Below, piece after piece: positions 1 through 8,097 of a stretch of 33,902 bases of DNA. Each line of letters starts with the position of its first letter. The stretch's first letter is position 1. The stretch comes from Micromonospora sonchi (GTDB lineage Bacteria > Actinomycetota > Actinomycetes > Mycobacteriales > Micromonosporaceae), in NCBI RefSeq assembly GCF_014646235.1, contig NZ_BMNB01000046.1, positions 1 through 33,902 on the forward strand, in the 5' to 3' direction. The position numbers and the translations under genes are program-made. Under the pieces are notes generated by a model. That model saw only the letters and a program-made list of their open reading frames with translations. It did no database searches and was not told where the DNA came from.

Positions 1-243
1 GTGCTTGCCCTGGACGGAGAGGGCGTTGCTGGCGGCGGCGGGGCCGCAGTAGTAGAAGGTTTCCTGGGCCTGGTAGCGCACGGGGAGTTGGCGTTCGCCG
101 CCGGTCTTGCGGTCGGCCTGCACCTGGGCGGTGGTGGTGGCCGGGGCGGCGTGGGCGGTGATGGCGGGGCCGGCGATGCCACCGGCGGTGGCGGCGGCAG
201 CGGCGATGGTCAGGGCGGTCTTACGCAGGATGGTGGTACGCAT
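1..243 (-). CDS. Secreted C39-family-like cysteine peptidase, N-terminal part (cut by window edge)
   Basis: The reverse strand reads from an ATG at 243 to the window edge, giving 81 residues with no stop. Residues 1-32 form an export signal: MRTTILRK, then an Ala-rich hydrophobic stretch ending in ITAHA before APATTT, a good signal-peptidase I site. About 30 residues later comes FYYCGPAAASNAL. The CGPAA(x)SN pattern is the active-site Cys region of peptidase C39-like (papain-fold) domains. A purine-rich ribosome site (GGAAGG) lies just upstream of the ATG. The protein is probably exported and hydrolyses peptides outside the cell. The catalytic His and Asp would be in the missing part, so activity cannot be judged. 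No neighbour explains its role. Confidence 0.72.
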   Translation of the reverse strand, partial: MRTTILRKTALTIAAAAATAGGIAGPAITAHAAPATTTAQVQADRKTGGERQLPVRYQAQETFYYCGPAAASNALSVQGKH

Positions 244-429
244 GATGGGTCTCACCTTCCATTCGGGGGTACGCGGTCCGCGCCGCAAAGGGGGATGCGG
301 CTGGGCCGCGCGAAATGGGGAAAGAAGATCGGGTGCCGGTCGTCGGAGATCCACGTAGGGGGACCGGGTCACGACGTCCGGGAGAGATGTAACGCCGGGC
401 GGCGGGGGTGCATTCCGGCCGACCCGGTC

Positions 430-521
430 GCGGTGCCGGTGGGGCGTCGCGGTGCGGCGCCGGTGGGGCGTCGCGGTGCGGCGCCGGTGAGGCATCGCGG
501 TGCGGCGCTGGGAGGCGTCGC
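430..521. repeat. 24-bp tandem repeat, about four copies
   Basis: The unit begins GGTGCGGCGCCGGTGG and ends GGCGTCGC. Two full 24-bp copies occupy 451-474 and 475-498, the second with two changes. A partial copy precedes them and a 23-bp degenerate copy follows (499-521). The array is not inside a credible gene. Confidence 0.75.
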
Positions 522-738
522 GGTTACGCCATGTCCAACGACCCGGGGCCCGGCATGATTCCGCGCCGACGGTGACCCGGACCACCGGTCACCCGGGGTG
601 ATACCGGACATCGGGCCCGCCGGCCCCACCTCATTCGGACATCGCCCGCAAGGGGGATGCTCCCATCGAGTCAGCTCCCCCGCCCGGTCCGGGGCCGCCC
701 ACCCTGGCCACGGCGGCTGACGAAGCTTCGGTCGCGTT

Positions 739-862
739 CCTGTCGAGCTGAGCCGTTTGTGCAGTCACAGCACAGCAGCCGACTTGGGCGAGGCTCTCCA
801 GGCGGGCCGGCAGCGAGCCAGACTGGCCGGCAGCGAGCCGTCTGCGCTATCAGCTCGACAGG
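739..862. repeat. Separated 13-bp perfect inverted repeat
   Basis: CCTGTCGAGCTGA at 739-751 is repeated in inverted orientation at 850-862, 98 bp apart. Between the arms there is also a direct repeat, GGCCGGCAGCGAGCC (about 806 and 824). No gene lies between the arms, so this may be a small degenerate element or chance structure. Confidence 0.5.
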
Positions 863-920
863 GGCGGGATGTGGACCGTGTCCGTTTCGGCCCTGCCGGA
901 GGCGGGTGATCCGCCGACGG

Positions 921-2618
921 TCAGTCCTGGGCGGATCGGGTCGCGGCCCGCTCCTGCGGCCCCCGTCGCGGTGCCGGAATGCTCGGCTGCGCCGGCCAGG
1001 GCACCCCGGGGCAGCGGTGGAAGGTGATCCCGGCCGCCGCCCACCGAACGCCGTGTCCGGCCAGACGCTCGCGGAACGCGCTCCAGTCGTGCGTGGCCGG
1101 GGCTGACCAGCCCAGCTCGGCGATGGCCGGCAGCCGGGGGAGCAGCATGAACTCGATCTCCGCGCGGGTGGTCACCGACTCGGTCCACAGCGGCGCCTCG
1201 ACGCCGAGCACCGCGTCGGCCGGCACGTCGGTCAGGTGGGTGGCCGGATCCCAGTCGTACGCCCGGCGCACGTCGATCAGACCGGCCCAGTCGTGCCCGA
1301 TCGGGGTGTCCGGGGCGTACTTCATGTCCAGGTAGGCGTGGTTCGCGGGGGAGAGGATCAGCTTGGCGCCACGGCGTACCGCCTCGGCGGTGACCGGGTC
1401 GTCGCCGTTGGTGCCCCACCACTGCAGGAGACGACCGTCGGCGTGGGCGGCCGGGGCGATCTGGTGCCAACCGATCACGTTGCGGCCCAGCCCGCCGACG
1501 ATCCGCTGCACCCGCTCGACGAAGCGGGCGTACTCCTCGGCGGGCACCTTGAACGCCTCGTCGCCGCCGATGTGCAGCCACGGACCGGGGGTGAGCGCGG
1601 CCAGTTCGCCGAGCACGTCGGCGACGAAGTCGTATGTCCGATCGCTGGTCGGGTCGACGTAGCTGAACCCGACCTCGGTGCCGGTGTACGGCGGCGGGGC
1701 GACCCGGTCGGGTGCCAGCTCCGGGTACGCGACCAGTGCGGCGTTGGTATGGCCGGGCAGGTCGACCTCCGGCACCACGGTGATGTGCCGGGCCGCCGCG
1801 TACGCCACGATCCGTCGGTAGTCGGCCCGGGTGTAGTGCCCGCCGGGATCGTCGCCCACCGCACCGGCGCCGCCGACGGTGGCCAGCCTCGGCCAGGAGT
1901 CGACCGCGATCCGCCAGCCCTGGTCGTCGGTGAGGTGCAGGTGCAGGTGGTTGAGTTTGTAGCGGGCCAGGTGGTCGATGACCCGCAGCACGTCGGGCAC
2001 GCCGAAGAAGTGTCGGGCCACGTCGAGCATCGCGCCCCGGTACGGATAGCGCGGCCGGTCGACGATCGACCCGCCGGGCAGCGCCCAGTGCGCGGCGACC
2101 GGGATCGGGCTCTCGATCGCGGGCGGGAGGAGCTGTCGCAGCGTCTGCACCCCGTGGTGGAGGCCTGCGGCGGTGCGGGCGAGGACGCGTACCCCGTCGG
2201 CGGCGATGTCGAGCCGGTAGCCCTCGGGTCCGAGATCGGCGTCGCCGGCCAGGTCGAGGGCGATGCCGCCGGCCGCCGACGGCGCGGCGGTGTCGGTGAC
2301 CGGCAGCGGGTAGCCGGTGGCCGGGCGCAGCAGCGCGGCGAGCTGCTCGCCGACGGCCAGCGCGGCCGCATCGGCGCTGACCCGGATCACCGCGTCGGCC
2401 CGGAGCAGGTGGTCGGCGGTCGGGTCCGGCGTGACCCGTTCGGGGGCGGGCACCACATCGCCCAGTCGGACCGGCGCCGGCGGGGCGAGCCGCGTCGCGG
2501 CCTCCCGCTCCGCCGTCCCGGCCAGCTCGGCGGCGGTACGCGCCCGCGCCGGCAGGGCGGCGTCGGCCGGACCGGACGGGGGACGCGACTCCGGGGCGGT
2601 GTTGGACGGCGAGGACAC
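921..2618 (-). CDS. Glycoside hydrolase family 20 beta-N-acetylhexosaminidase, apparently cytoplasmic
   Basis: This exo-enzyme removes terminal GlcNAc or GalNAc from beta-linked glycosides, as in chitin or peptidoglycan fragments. Family GH20 uses substrate-assisted catalysis. From a GTG at 2618 it is 565 residues. An N-terminal GH20b-like domain (about 40-160) precedes the TIM barrel, which opens with YPYRGAMLDVARHFF and contains LNHLHLHLTDDQGWR. The catalytic pair is D353-E354 in HIGGDEAF. Substrate-pocket tryptophans appear in QWWG and in GVEAPLWTE near the end. The frame stays open to 2786, but that extension is low-complexity and His/Arg-rich, so I prefer the GTG, preceded by CGGAG. Neither start gives a signal peptide, unlike the many secreted homologues. 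It is divergent from ppdK, with no operon partner. Confidence 0.9.
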   Translation of the reverse strand: MSSPSNTAPESRPPSGPADAALPARARTAAELAGTAEREAATRLAPPAPVRLGDVVPAPERVTPDPTADHLLRADAVIRVSADAAALAVGEQLAALLRPATGYPLPVTDTAAPSAAGGIALDLAGDADLGPEGYRLDIAADGVRVLARTAAGLHHGVQTLRQLLPPAIESPIPVAAHWALPGGSIVDRPRYPYRGAMLDVARHFFGVPDVLRVIDHLARYKLNHLHLHLTDDQGWRIAVDSWPRLATVGGAGAVGDDPGGHYTRADYRRIVAYAAARHITVVPEVDLPGHTNAALVAYPELAPDRVAPPPYTGTEVGFSYVDPTSDRTYDFVADVLGELAALTPGPWLHIGGDEAFKVPAEEYARFVERVQRIVGGLGRNVIGWHQIAPAAHADGRLLQWWGTNGDDPVTAEAVRRGAKLILSPANHAYLDMKYAPDTPIGHDWAGLIDVRRAYDWDPATHLTDVPADAVLGVEAPLWTESVTTRAEIEFMLLPRLPAIAELGWSAPATHDWSAFRERLAGHGVRWAAAGITFHRCPGVPWPAQPSIPAPRRGPQERAATRSAQD

Positions 2619-2928
2619 GACGTGGCTCCGAGGGGTGTATTCGCGGCGGTAATGGCAAAGGCGCGGCGGTGACGCTGCGTGGCGCCAAGGGTACGGGAGG
2701 ACGGCGGTTGCGTGATGGTGCGCATGGAATCGTTCCCAGGAAAGGCCGCGGACACGGATGGTGGGCGTTGCTGTGCCCATCGTCACCGAATGGTTCCCGC
2801 GGCGATCAGAGTTCGCTTAGCCTTCGCCCACCGATCCGCATCGTTCGCCGGATTTTGCCGGAGGGCTCCGGGGAATCAATGAACTGAACCTTCGTTAAGT
2901 GTAAATCCGGGCGCGTGGGAGGCTTTGG
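2619..2928. promoter_or_regulatory. Divergent intergenic region between the GH20 gene and ppdK
   Basis: These 310 bp must hold promoters for both genes. A TAGCCT hexamer at 2818-2823 is a candidate -10 for ppdK, without a good -35. A small inverted repeat, CCGGAG/CTCCGG, lies at 2858-2871. An AT-richer patch (2890-2905, GTTAAGTGTAAAT) precedes the ppdK ribosome site GTGGGAGG at 2914-2921. No gene is seen. The assignment of promoter elements is weak. Confidence 0.4.
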
Positions 2929-5652
2929 GTGGCAGCACACAAGTACGTCTACGACTTCGCCGAGGGCAACAGGGACCTCAAGGACCTCCTCGGTGGCAAG
3001 GGTGCCAACCTGGCCGAGATGACCAACCTCGGCCTGCCGGTTCCGCCCGGCTTCACCATCACCACCGAGGCGTGCAAGGCGTACCTGGCCACCGGCGAGG
3101 AACCGGCCGGACTGGCCGACCAGGTCGCCGCGCACCTGACGGCGCTGGAACAGGCGATGGGCCGCCGCCTCGGCGATCCGGCCGACCCGCTGCTGGTCTC
3201 CGTGCGCTCCGGGGCGAAGTTCTCCATGCCCGGCATGATGGAGACCGTCCTGAATGTCGGCCTCAATGACCGCAGCGTGGAAGGACTCGCCCGACAGGCC
3301 TCCGGCGGCGCAGCCGATTCGGCCGCCTCCGGCGGGGCCGACCGGTTCGCCTGGGATTCGTACCGACGGCTGATCCAGATGTTCGGCAAGACCGTCTGCG
3401 AGGTGCCGGGCGAGGCGTTCGAGCACGCGCTCGACGAGGCCAAGCGCACCAAGGGCACCACCAACGACCTCGATCTGGACGCGGCCGACCTGCGGGGGCT
3501 GGTCGACGCGTACAAGAAGATCTTCAGCGAGCACACCGGGCGGGAGTTCCCGCAGGACCCGCGCGAGCAGCTCGACCTGGCCATCCGGGCGGTCTTCGAG
3601 TCGTGGAACGCCGAGCGGGCGGTGGTCTACCGCCGGCAGGAGCGGATCCCGGCCGACCTCGGCACCGCCGTGAACGTGGTGGCGATGGTCTTCGGCAACC
3701 TCGGCCCGGACTCCGGCACCGGGGTCGCCTTCACCCGCGACCCGGCCAGCGGCGCCCAGGGCATCTACGGCGACTACCTGGCCAACGCACAGGGCGAGGA
3801 CGTGGTCGCCGGGATCCGCAACACGGTGCCGCTACAGGAGTTGGAGCGGATCGACAAGGCCTCCTACGACGAACTGCTCGACTACATGGCCCGGCTGGAG
3901 CGGCACTACCTGGACCTGTGCGACATCGAGTTCACCATCGAGCGCGGCAAGTTGTGGATGTTGCAGACCCGGGTCGGCAAGCGCACCGCCGCCGCCGCGT
4001 TCGTCATCGCCGGCCAGCTCATCGACGAGGGCCTGATCGACCTCGACGAGGCGCTGCACCGGGTCAACGGCGCCCAGCTCGCGCAGCTGATGTTCCCGCG
4101 CTTCCAGCTCGACCACGAGTTCCAGCCGGTCGCCGCCGGCGTCGGTGCCTCGCCCGGGGCGGCGGTCGGCAAGGTGGTGTTCACCTCGGCCCGCGCGGTC
4201 GAGCTGGCCGGCCAGGGCGAAAACGTCATCCTGGTCCGTCGGGAGACCAACCCGGACGACCTGAACGGCATGATCGCAGCCCAGGGCATCCTCACCTCCC
4301 GGGGCGGCAAGACCAGCCACGCCGCGGTGGTGGCCCGCGGGATGGGCAAGACCTGCGTGTCCGGTGCCGACGAGCTGGACATCACCGTGCCGCAGCGCAG
4401 GTTCACCGTCGCCGGGCACACCGTGCACGAGGGCGACGTGGTCTCCATCGACGGCACCACCGGCAAGGTCTACCTCGGCGAGGTGCCGGTCATGCCGTCG
4501 GAGGTGGTGCGCTACTTCGAGGGCGAGCTCGATCCCGAGACGATCGACGACCCGCTGGTGCGGGCCGTACACCGGATCATGTCGCACGCCGAAACGCGGC
4601 GGCGGCTGGCGGTACGCACCAACGCCGACACCGCCGCGGACGCCGCGCGGGCCCGGCGCTTCGGGGCGGAGGGCATCGGGCTGTGCCGGACCGAGCACAT
4701 GTTCCTCGGCGACCGGCGTGAGCTGGTCGAACGGCTGATCCTGGCCCGCGACGCGACCGAGCGGAACGACGCGCTGGCCGCGCTGCTGCCGCTGCAGCGC
4801 GCGGACTTCGTGGAGATCTTCCGGGAGATGGACGGGCAACCGGTCACCGTACGGCTGATCGACCCGCCGCTGCACGAGTTCCTGCCCCCGCTGGAGCAGC
4901 TCGCCGTCGATGTCGCGGTCGCCCAGGAGCGCGGCGAGGACGTGGCCACGGAGGAGGCGCTGCTCGCCGCGGTGCGCCGGATGCACGAGGAGAACCCGAT
5001 GCTGGGGCTGCGCGGCGTACGCCTCGGTCTGGTCATCCCCGGTCTCTTCGCGATGCAGGTCCGGGCGATCACGGAGGCCGCGGTGGAGTGCGCCCGGCAG
5101 GGGGTGCACCCCCGCCCGGAGATCATGGTCCCGCTGGTCGGCGCGGTCCAGGAGTTGGAGACGGTACGCGCCGAGGCCGAGAAGATCATCGCCGAGGTGG
5201 CCGGCGGCAGCGACGTCGAGGTGCTGATCGGCACGATGATCGAGGTGCCCCGGGCGGCGCTGACCGCCGGCCAGATCGCCGAGGCGGCGGAGTTCTTCTC
5301 CTTCGGCACCAACGACCTGACCCAGATGGGCTGGGGCTTCTCCCGGGACGACGTGGAGGGCGCCTTCTTCTGGCGCTACCTGGAGCTGGGCATCTTCGGC
5401 ATCTCACCGTTCGAGTCGATCGACGCCGACGGGATCGGCCGGCTGGTGCGCATCGCGGCGGAGGAGGGCCGAGCCGCCCGCCCCGGGCTCAAGCTCGGCG
5501 TCTGCGGCGAGCACGGTGGCGACCCGGACTCGGTGCACTTCTTCCACTCGATCGGGCTGGACTACGTCTCGTGCTCGCCGTTCCGGGTGCCGGTGGCCCG
5601 GCTCGAGGCGGGGCGGGCCGCGGTGGTGACGGCCGGCTCGGACAGTCGCTGA
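2929..5652 (+). CDS. ppdK: Pyruvate, phosphate dikinase
   Basis: PPDK interconverts pyruvate, ATP and phosphate with phosphoenolpyruvate, AMP and pyrophosphate in the cytoplasm, supplying PEP or drawing on it according to energy state. Domains are in the standard order. The nucleotide-binding domain starts with GGKGANLAEMTNLGLPVPPGF. The swivelling phosphohistidine domain has GGKTSHAAVVARGMG with H464. The PEP/pyruvate barrel has GLCRTEHMF and ends with GVCGEHGG (C859) and DYVSCSPFRVPVARLEAG. At 907 residues it is slightly longer than most relatives (about 870-880). Part of the excess is a Gly/Ala/Ser-rich insertion around residues 125-138. The start is GTG behind GGGAGG. The gene is monocistronic and ends at a strong hairpin facing a convergent roadblock gene. 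Confidence 0.97.
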   Translation: MAAHKYVYDFAEGNRDLKDLLGGKGANLAEMTNLGLPVPPGFTITTEACKAYLATGEEPAGLADQVAAHLTALEQAMGRRLGDPADPLLVSVRSGAKFSMPGMMETVLNVGLNDRSVEGLARQASGGAADSAASGGADRFAWDSYRRLIQMFGKTVCEVPGEAFEHALDEAKRTKGTTNDLDLDAADLRGLVDAYKKIFSEHTGREFPQDPREQLDLAIRAVFESWNAERAVVYRRQERIPADLGTAVNVVAMVFGNLGPDSGTGVAFTRDPASGAQGIYGDYLANAQGEDVVAGIRNTVPLQELERIDKASYDELLDYMARLERHYLDLCDIEFTIERGKLWMLQTRVGKRTAAAAFVIAGQLIDEGLIDLDEALHRVNGAQLAQLMFPRFQLDHEFQPVAAGVGASPGAAVGKVVFTSARAVELAGQGENVILVRRETNPDDLNGMIAAQGILTSRGGKTSHAAVVARGMGKTCVSGADELDITVPQRRFTVAGHTVHEGDVVSIDGTTGKVYLGEVPVMPSEVVRYFEGELDPETIDDPLVRAVHRIMSHAETRRRLAVRTNADTAADAARARRFGAEGIGLCRTEHMFLGDRRELVERLILARDATERNDALAALLPLQRADFVEIFREMDGQPVTVRLIDPPLHEFLPPLEQLAVDVAVAQERGEDVATEEALLAAVRRMHEENPMLGLRGVRLGLVIPGLFAMQVRAITEAAVECARQGVHPRPEIMVPLVGAVQELETVRAEAEKIIAEVAGGSDVEVLIGTMIEVPRAALTAGQIAEAAEFFSFGTNDLTQMGWGFSRDDVEGAFFWRYLELGIFGISPFESIDADGIGRLVRIAAEEGRAARPGLKLGVCGEHGGDPDSVHFFHSIGLDYVSCSPFRVPVARLEAGRAAVVTAGSDSR

Positions 5653-5662
5653 ACGAGAACCT

Positions 5663-5692
5663 CTCCCGCTCGGTCTCCGCACCGGGCGGGAG
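5663..5692. terminator. Hairpin terminator between convergent ppdK and roadblock genes
   Basis: The stem has arms CTCCCGCTCGGT and ACCGGGCGGGAG, 12 bp with one G-U pair, around the 6-nt loop CTCCGC, 10 bp past the ppdK stop. It lacks a T-tract, as is common in high-GC actinomycetes, and could serve both strands. Confidence 0.65.
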
Positions 5693-5699
5693 GGACACC

Positions 5700-5741
5700 C
5701 AGATCGGCGGCCGGCGGAGCGGCTCAGATCGGCGGCCGGCG
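5700..5741. repeat. Direct repeat CAGATCGGCGGCCGGCG (two copies)
   Basis: Identical 17-mers lie at 5700-5716 and 5725-5741. The second contains the last codons and stop of the leftward roadblock gene, so the gene's 3' end is duplicated just beyond its stop. Confidence 0.7.
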
Positions 5742-6224
5742 CCAGGTGATGTGCGGGTCCCGGCGCGGGCGTTGGCCCGGCAGGGTGGCCATCGGGGTGC
5801 GCACGGCCAGTGGGGCGTGCGGGTCCGGCGGGTGAAGCGCCGGCGCGGGAGGCCGCCGGGCGGCGAGCATCGGGCCGGCCCGGTCGGCCACGGCCCGCGC
5901 CTCCTCGCGCAGCGCCGCCAGGTCGGCCCCGGGGGCGGCGACCAGGGTCAGCAGGGCGTCCTGGCCGGCCGGGTAGGTGACCACGCAGCCGGTCGTGGTG
6001 TGGACCACCGACTCGTGGAACTCGCCCTGCCGGACGGTGGCCGCCATCCGGTGGCCGAGGCCGAAGCTGGCCGCCGCCAGCGCGGCCAGGTGGGTGGCGT
6101 CCGTGGCGGGCAGGTCGGTGGAGATCAGCAGGCCGTCCGTGCCGGCGAGGACCGCGCCGGCGACTTCGGGGCGGCGTCGGCGCAGCCCTCGTAACTCGGT
6201 GCCCATCATCGTTTCCGCGTTCAC
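5724..6224 (-). CDS. Roadblock/LC7-domain protein
   Basis: This is a 166-residue soluble protein. Residues about 10-125 fit the roadblock/LC7 fold, with LRGLRRRRPEVAGAVLAGTDGLLIST, then AALAAASFGLGHRMA, then CVVTYPAGQDALLTLVAAPGADLAALREEA. The last 35 residues are Pro/Arg-rich and probably disordered. Bacterial members (MglB-like or conservon CvnB-like) dimerise and modulate small GTPases or signalling kinases. No GTPase, DUF742 or kinase gene is next to this copy, so its partner is unknown. Translation likely starts at GTG 6224, with GGGAG eight bases upstream. It is convergent with ppdK. A second roadblock gene occurs at 18341. Confidence 0.8.
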   Translation of the reverse strand: MNAETMMGTELRGLRRRRPEVAGAVLAGTDGLLISTDLPATDATHLAALAAASFGLGHRMAATVRQGEFHESVVHTTTGCVVTYPAGQDALLTLVAAPGADLAALREEARAVADRAGPMLAARRPPAPALHPPDPHAPLAVRTPMATLPGQRPRRDPHITWRRPPI

Positions 6225-6458
6225 GAGCGTGTCTCTCCCGCCGGTCGTGTCTCCGCCTCAACAGGTGACGTTGCGCGATGGCGACGTTACCCGCCAGCGA
6301 CAATTCCCGCGATCCCGTGACCGTCGGCGATCGGTCGACAACTCTCGTCTGATCGGTGGATGCGGACCCGTCGGGCGCAGGTCGTCGACGCGCCGTCCGG
6401 CCCGGCCGGGCGTAGCCTGATCTCGCCCGAGGACCGTCTTCCACGAAGGGGTGGCCGG

Positions 6459-6524
6459 ATGAGAGCGCGTACCGAGCTGTCGAAGCAGACTCCCGCCGTT
6501 GTCCGGACGGCGGTGCCGGCATGA
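6459..6524 (+). CDS. Possible 21-codon leader ORF ahead of the VOC gene
   Basis: An ATG at 6459, preceded by GAAGGGG, opens a 21-residue frame (begins MRARTELSKQ). Its TGA overlaps the VOC start codon as ATGA. The VOC gene has no good ribosome site of its own, so translational coupling through this leader is plausible. A hairpin lies in the last third of the leader. I do not recognise the peptide. It could be chance, but the good ribosome site together with the exact 4-base overlap is suggestive. Confidence 0.33.
   Translation: MRARTELSKQTPAVVRTAVPA
6493..6513 (+). promoter_or_regulatory. Hairpin just before the VOC start
   Basis: CCGCCGT and ACGGCGG form a 7-bp perfect stem with a 7-nt loop, ending 7 bases before the VOC ATG. 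In mRNA it would cover the ribosome-binding region unless a ribosome on the 21-codon leader opens it. This role is inference. Confidence 0.35.
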
Positions 6525-6874
6525 CCAGCGTCTGGCAGAGCCTGACGGTCGATGCCCGGGATCCCGGCCGGTTGGCTCGCTGGTGGGCCGAGGCGCTCGG
6601 CTACCAGGTGATCACCGAGCGGCCGGACGAGGTGGAGATCCGCCAGTCCGCCGACCGGCTGCCCGGCATCGTCTTCGTGCCGGTGAACGGCGCCAAGGAG
6701 GGCAAAAACCGGCTGCACCTCGACCTGCGCCCGGCCGACCGGGAGGCCGAGGTGGAACGGCTGGTCGACATGGGCGCCCGGCACGTCGACGTGGGCCAGG
6801 ACGGCGCCGACTGGACGGTGCTCGCCGACCCGGAGGGCAACGAGTTCTGCGTGCTGCGGCAGCGTGGGGATTGA
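6521..6874 (+). CDS. VOC-superfamily (glyoxalase-like) protein
   Basis: This 117-residue protein has the vicinal-oxygen-chelate signature. It opens with VWQSLTVDARDPGRLARWWAEALGY, which is the first beta strand and the helix of each module. A short central part, NRLHLDLRPADREAEVERLVDMGA, follows, and it ends WTVLADPEGNEFCVL, the usual C-terminal strand with a metal-ligand Glu. VOC proteins bind metals and act as lyases, dioxygenases or antibiotic-binding proteins. This single-domain, DUF-like (Glyoxalase_6) type is common in actinomycetes and has no settled substrate. Its stop overlaps the TTG start of dgt, so the two are likely cotranslated. No functional link to dNTP metabolism is visible. 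Confidence 0.87.
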   Translation: MTSVWQSLTVDARDPGRLARWWAEALGYQVITERPDEVEIRQSADRLPGIVFVPVNGAKEGKNRLHLDLRPADREAEVERLVDMGARHVDVGQDGADWTVLADPEGNEFCVLRQRGD

Positions 6875-8094
6875 CCACTGACGCGGCCCGGCGGGTGGTC
6901 GAGCCGGTCAAGGACGCCGGCCACGGCCGGTCGCAGTACGAACGGGACCGGGCCAGGGTGCTGCACTCGGCGGGCTTCCGCCGGCTCGCCGCGAAGACCC
7001 AGGTGCACCTGGCGGGCACCGACGACTTCCTGCGTACCCGGCTGACCCACTCACTGGAGGTGGCCCAGATCGCCCGGGAAATGGGCGCGCGGCTGGGCTG
7101 CGACCCCGACGTGGTGGACACCGCCGGGCTGGCGCACGACCTCGGGCATCCGCCGTTCGGGCACAACGGCGAGGCTGCGTTGGACGCGGTCGCGGCCACC
7201 TGCGGCGGGTTCGAGGGCAACGCGCAGACGCTGCGCGTACTGACCCGCCTCGAGGCCAAGGTGTACGGCCCGGACGGCGGGTCCGTCGGCCTGAACCTCA
7301 CCCGTGCCTCGCTGGACGCGGTCGCCAAGTACCCGTGGCCCCGTCGGCCGGGCCGGCGCAAGTTCGGGGTGTACGCCGACGACCTGCCCGTCTTCGCCTG
7401 GCTCCGGCAGGGTGCACCCGTTGGCGACCGGTGCTGCCTGGAGGCGCAGGTGATGGACTGGGCCGATGACGTGGCGTACTCGGTGCACGACGTGGAGGAC
7501 GCCATCCACGGCGGGTACCTGACGCTGGAGCCGCTGCTCGCCGACGCCGACGAGCGGGCCGCCCTCTGCGCCGACGTCGCCGCCGTCTACTCGATCGAGT
7601 CGCCCGATTATCTCGGCGCGGCCCTGGTGGACCTGCTCGCCGATCCGGTGCTCGCTCCGCTGGCCACCTACGACGGCAGCCACCGCGCCCAGGCCGCGCT
7701 CAAGACCACCACCAGCGTGCTGACCGGACGTTTCGTGACGACCGCCGTCACCGCCACCACGGCCCGGTTCGGCCCCGGGCCGCATCGGCGCTACGCGGCC
7801 GACCTCGTCGTGCCCCGGCCGCTGCGCGCCCGGTGCGCGCTGCTCAAGGGCATCGCCCTGCGGTACGTGATGCGCCGCGCCGACGCGCAGGGACGCTACG
7901 AACGCCAGCGGGAAATCCTCACCGACCTGGTCGGGGTGCTGGCCGAGCGGGCGCCGGAGGCGTTCGACCCGGTCTTCGTCCCGCTGTGGCGCGCCGCCCC
8001 GGACGACGCCGCCCGGTTGCGGGTGGTGGTCGACCAGGTGGCCTCGCTGACCGATCCGGCCGCGATGACCTGGCACACCCGCCTGGTTGGTTGA
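6871..8094 (+). CDS. dgt: Deoxyguanosinetriphosphate triphosphohydrolase-like protein
   Basis: Dgt enzymes cleave dNTPs to deoxynucleoside and tripolyphosphate, limiting dNTP pools. The protein is 407 residues from TTG 6871. The HD-domain metal centre is complete: THSLEVAQIAREMG (H60), AGLAHDLGHPPFGHNGE (H89, D90) and, further on, MDWADDVAYSVHDVEDA. The N-terminal GRSQYERDRARVLHSAGFRRLAAKTQV is typical of the bacterial family. The TTG overlaps the VOC stop (TTGA). An alternative GTG at 6895 would remove eight residues and lacks a better ribosome site. In many actinobacteria dgt lies just upstream of dnaG. Here a flavoprotein gene, a repeat-rich spacer and a BCCT gene intervene. Confidence 0.95.
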   Translation: MTTDAARRVVEPVKDAGHGRSQYERDRARVLHSAGFRRLAAKTQVHLAGTDDFLRTRLTHSLEVAQIAREMGARLGCDPDVVDTAGLAHDLGHPPFGHNGEAALDAVAATCGGFEGNAQTLRVLTRLEAKVYGPDGGSVGLNLTRASLDAVAKYPWPRRPGRRKFGVYADDLPVFAWLRQGAPVGDRCCLEAQVMDWADDVAYSVHDVEDAIHGGYLTLEPLLADADERAALCADVAAVYSIESPDYLGAALVDLLADPVLAPLATYDGSHRAQAALKTTTSVLTGRFVTTAVTATTARFGPGPHRRYAADLVVPRPLRARCALLKGIALRYVMRRADAQGRYERQREILTDLVGVLAERAPEAFDPVFVPLWRAAPDDAARLRVVVDQVASLTDPAAMTWHTRLVG

Positions 8095-8097
8095 GGC

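Larger units (their letters stand above)
244..920. other. Gene-free spacer of 677 bp
   Basis: Open frames here have the arginine/proline-rich composition of non-coding high-GC DNA and lack ribosome sites, so I see no gene. The stretch holds the upstream region of the leftward peptidase gene, a 24-bp tandem repeat (430-521), a separated 13-bp inverted repeat (739-862) and a short 5-bp hairpin at 901-915 just past the stop of the hexosaminidase gene. No clear promoter pair was found. Confidence 0.5.

Noticed and set aside
1..558. Forward open frame at the left edge
   Set aside because: Gly-rich antisense of the peptidase signal region continuing into the 24-bp repeat. The reverse frame has a clear signal peptide and active-site motif.
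1236..2672. Forward-strand 478-codon frame antisense to the GH20 gene
   Set aside because: Composition is that of an antisense shadow frame (Val/Gly/Arg-rich), with no recognisable domain.
850..2688. Long reverse-strand open frame overlapping the GH20 gene
   Set aside because: Arg/Pro/Gly-rich composition typical of a shadow frame in high-GC DNA. The other frame carries complete GH20 motifs.
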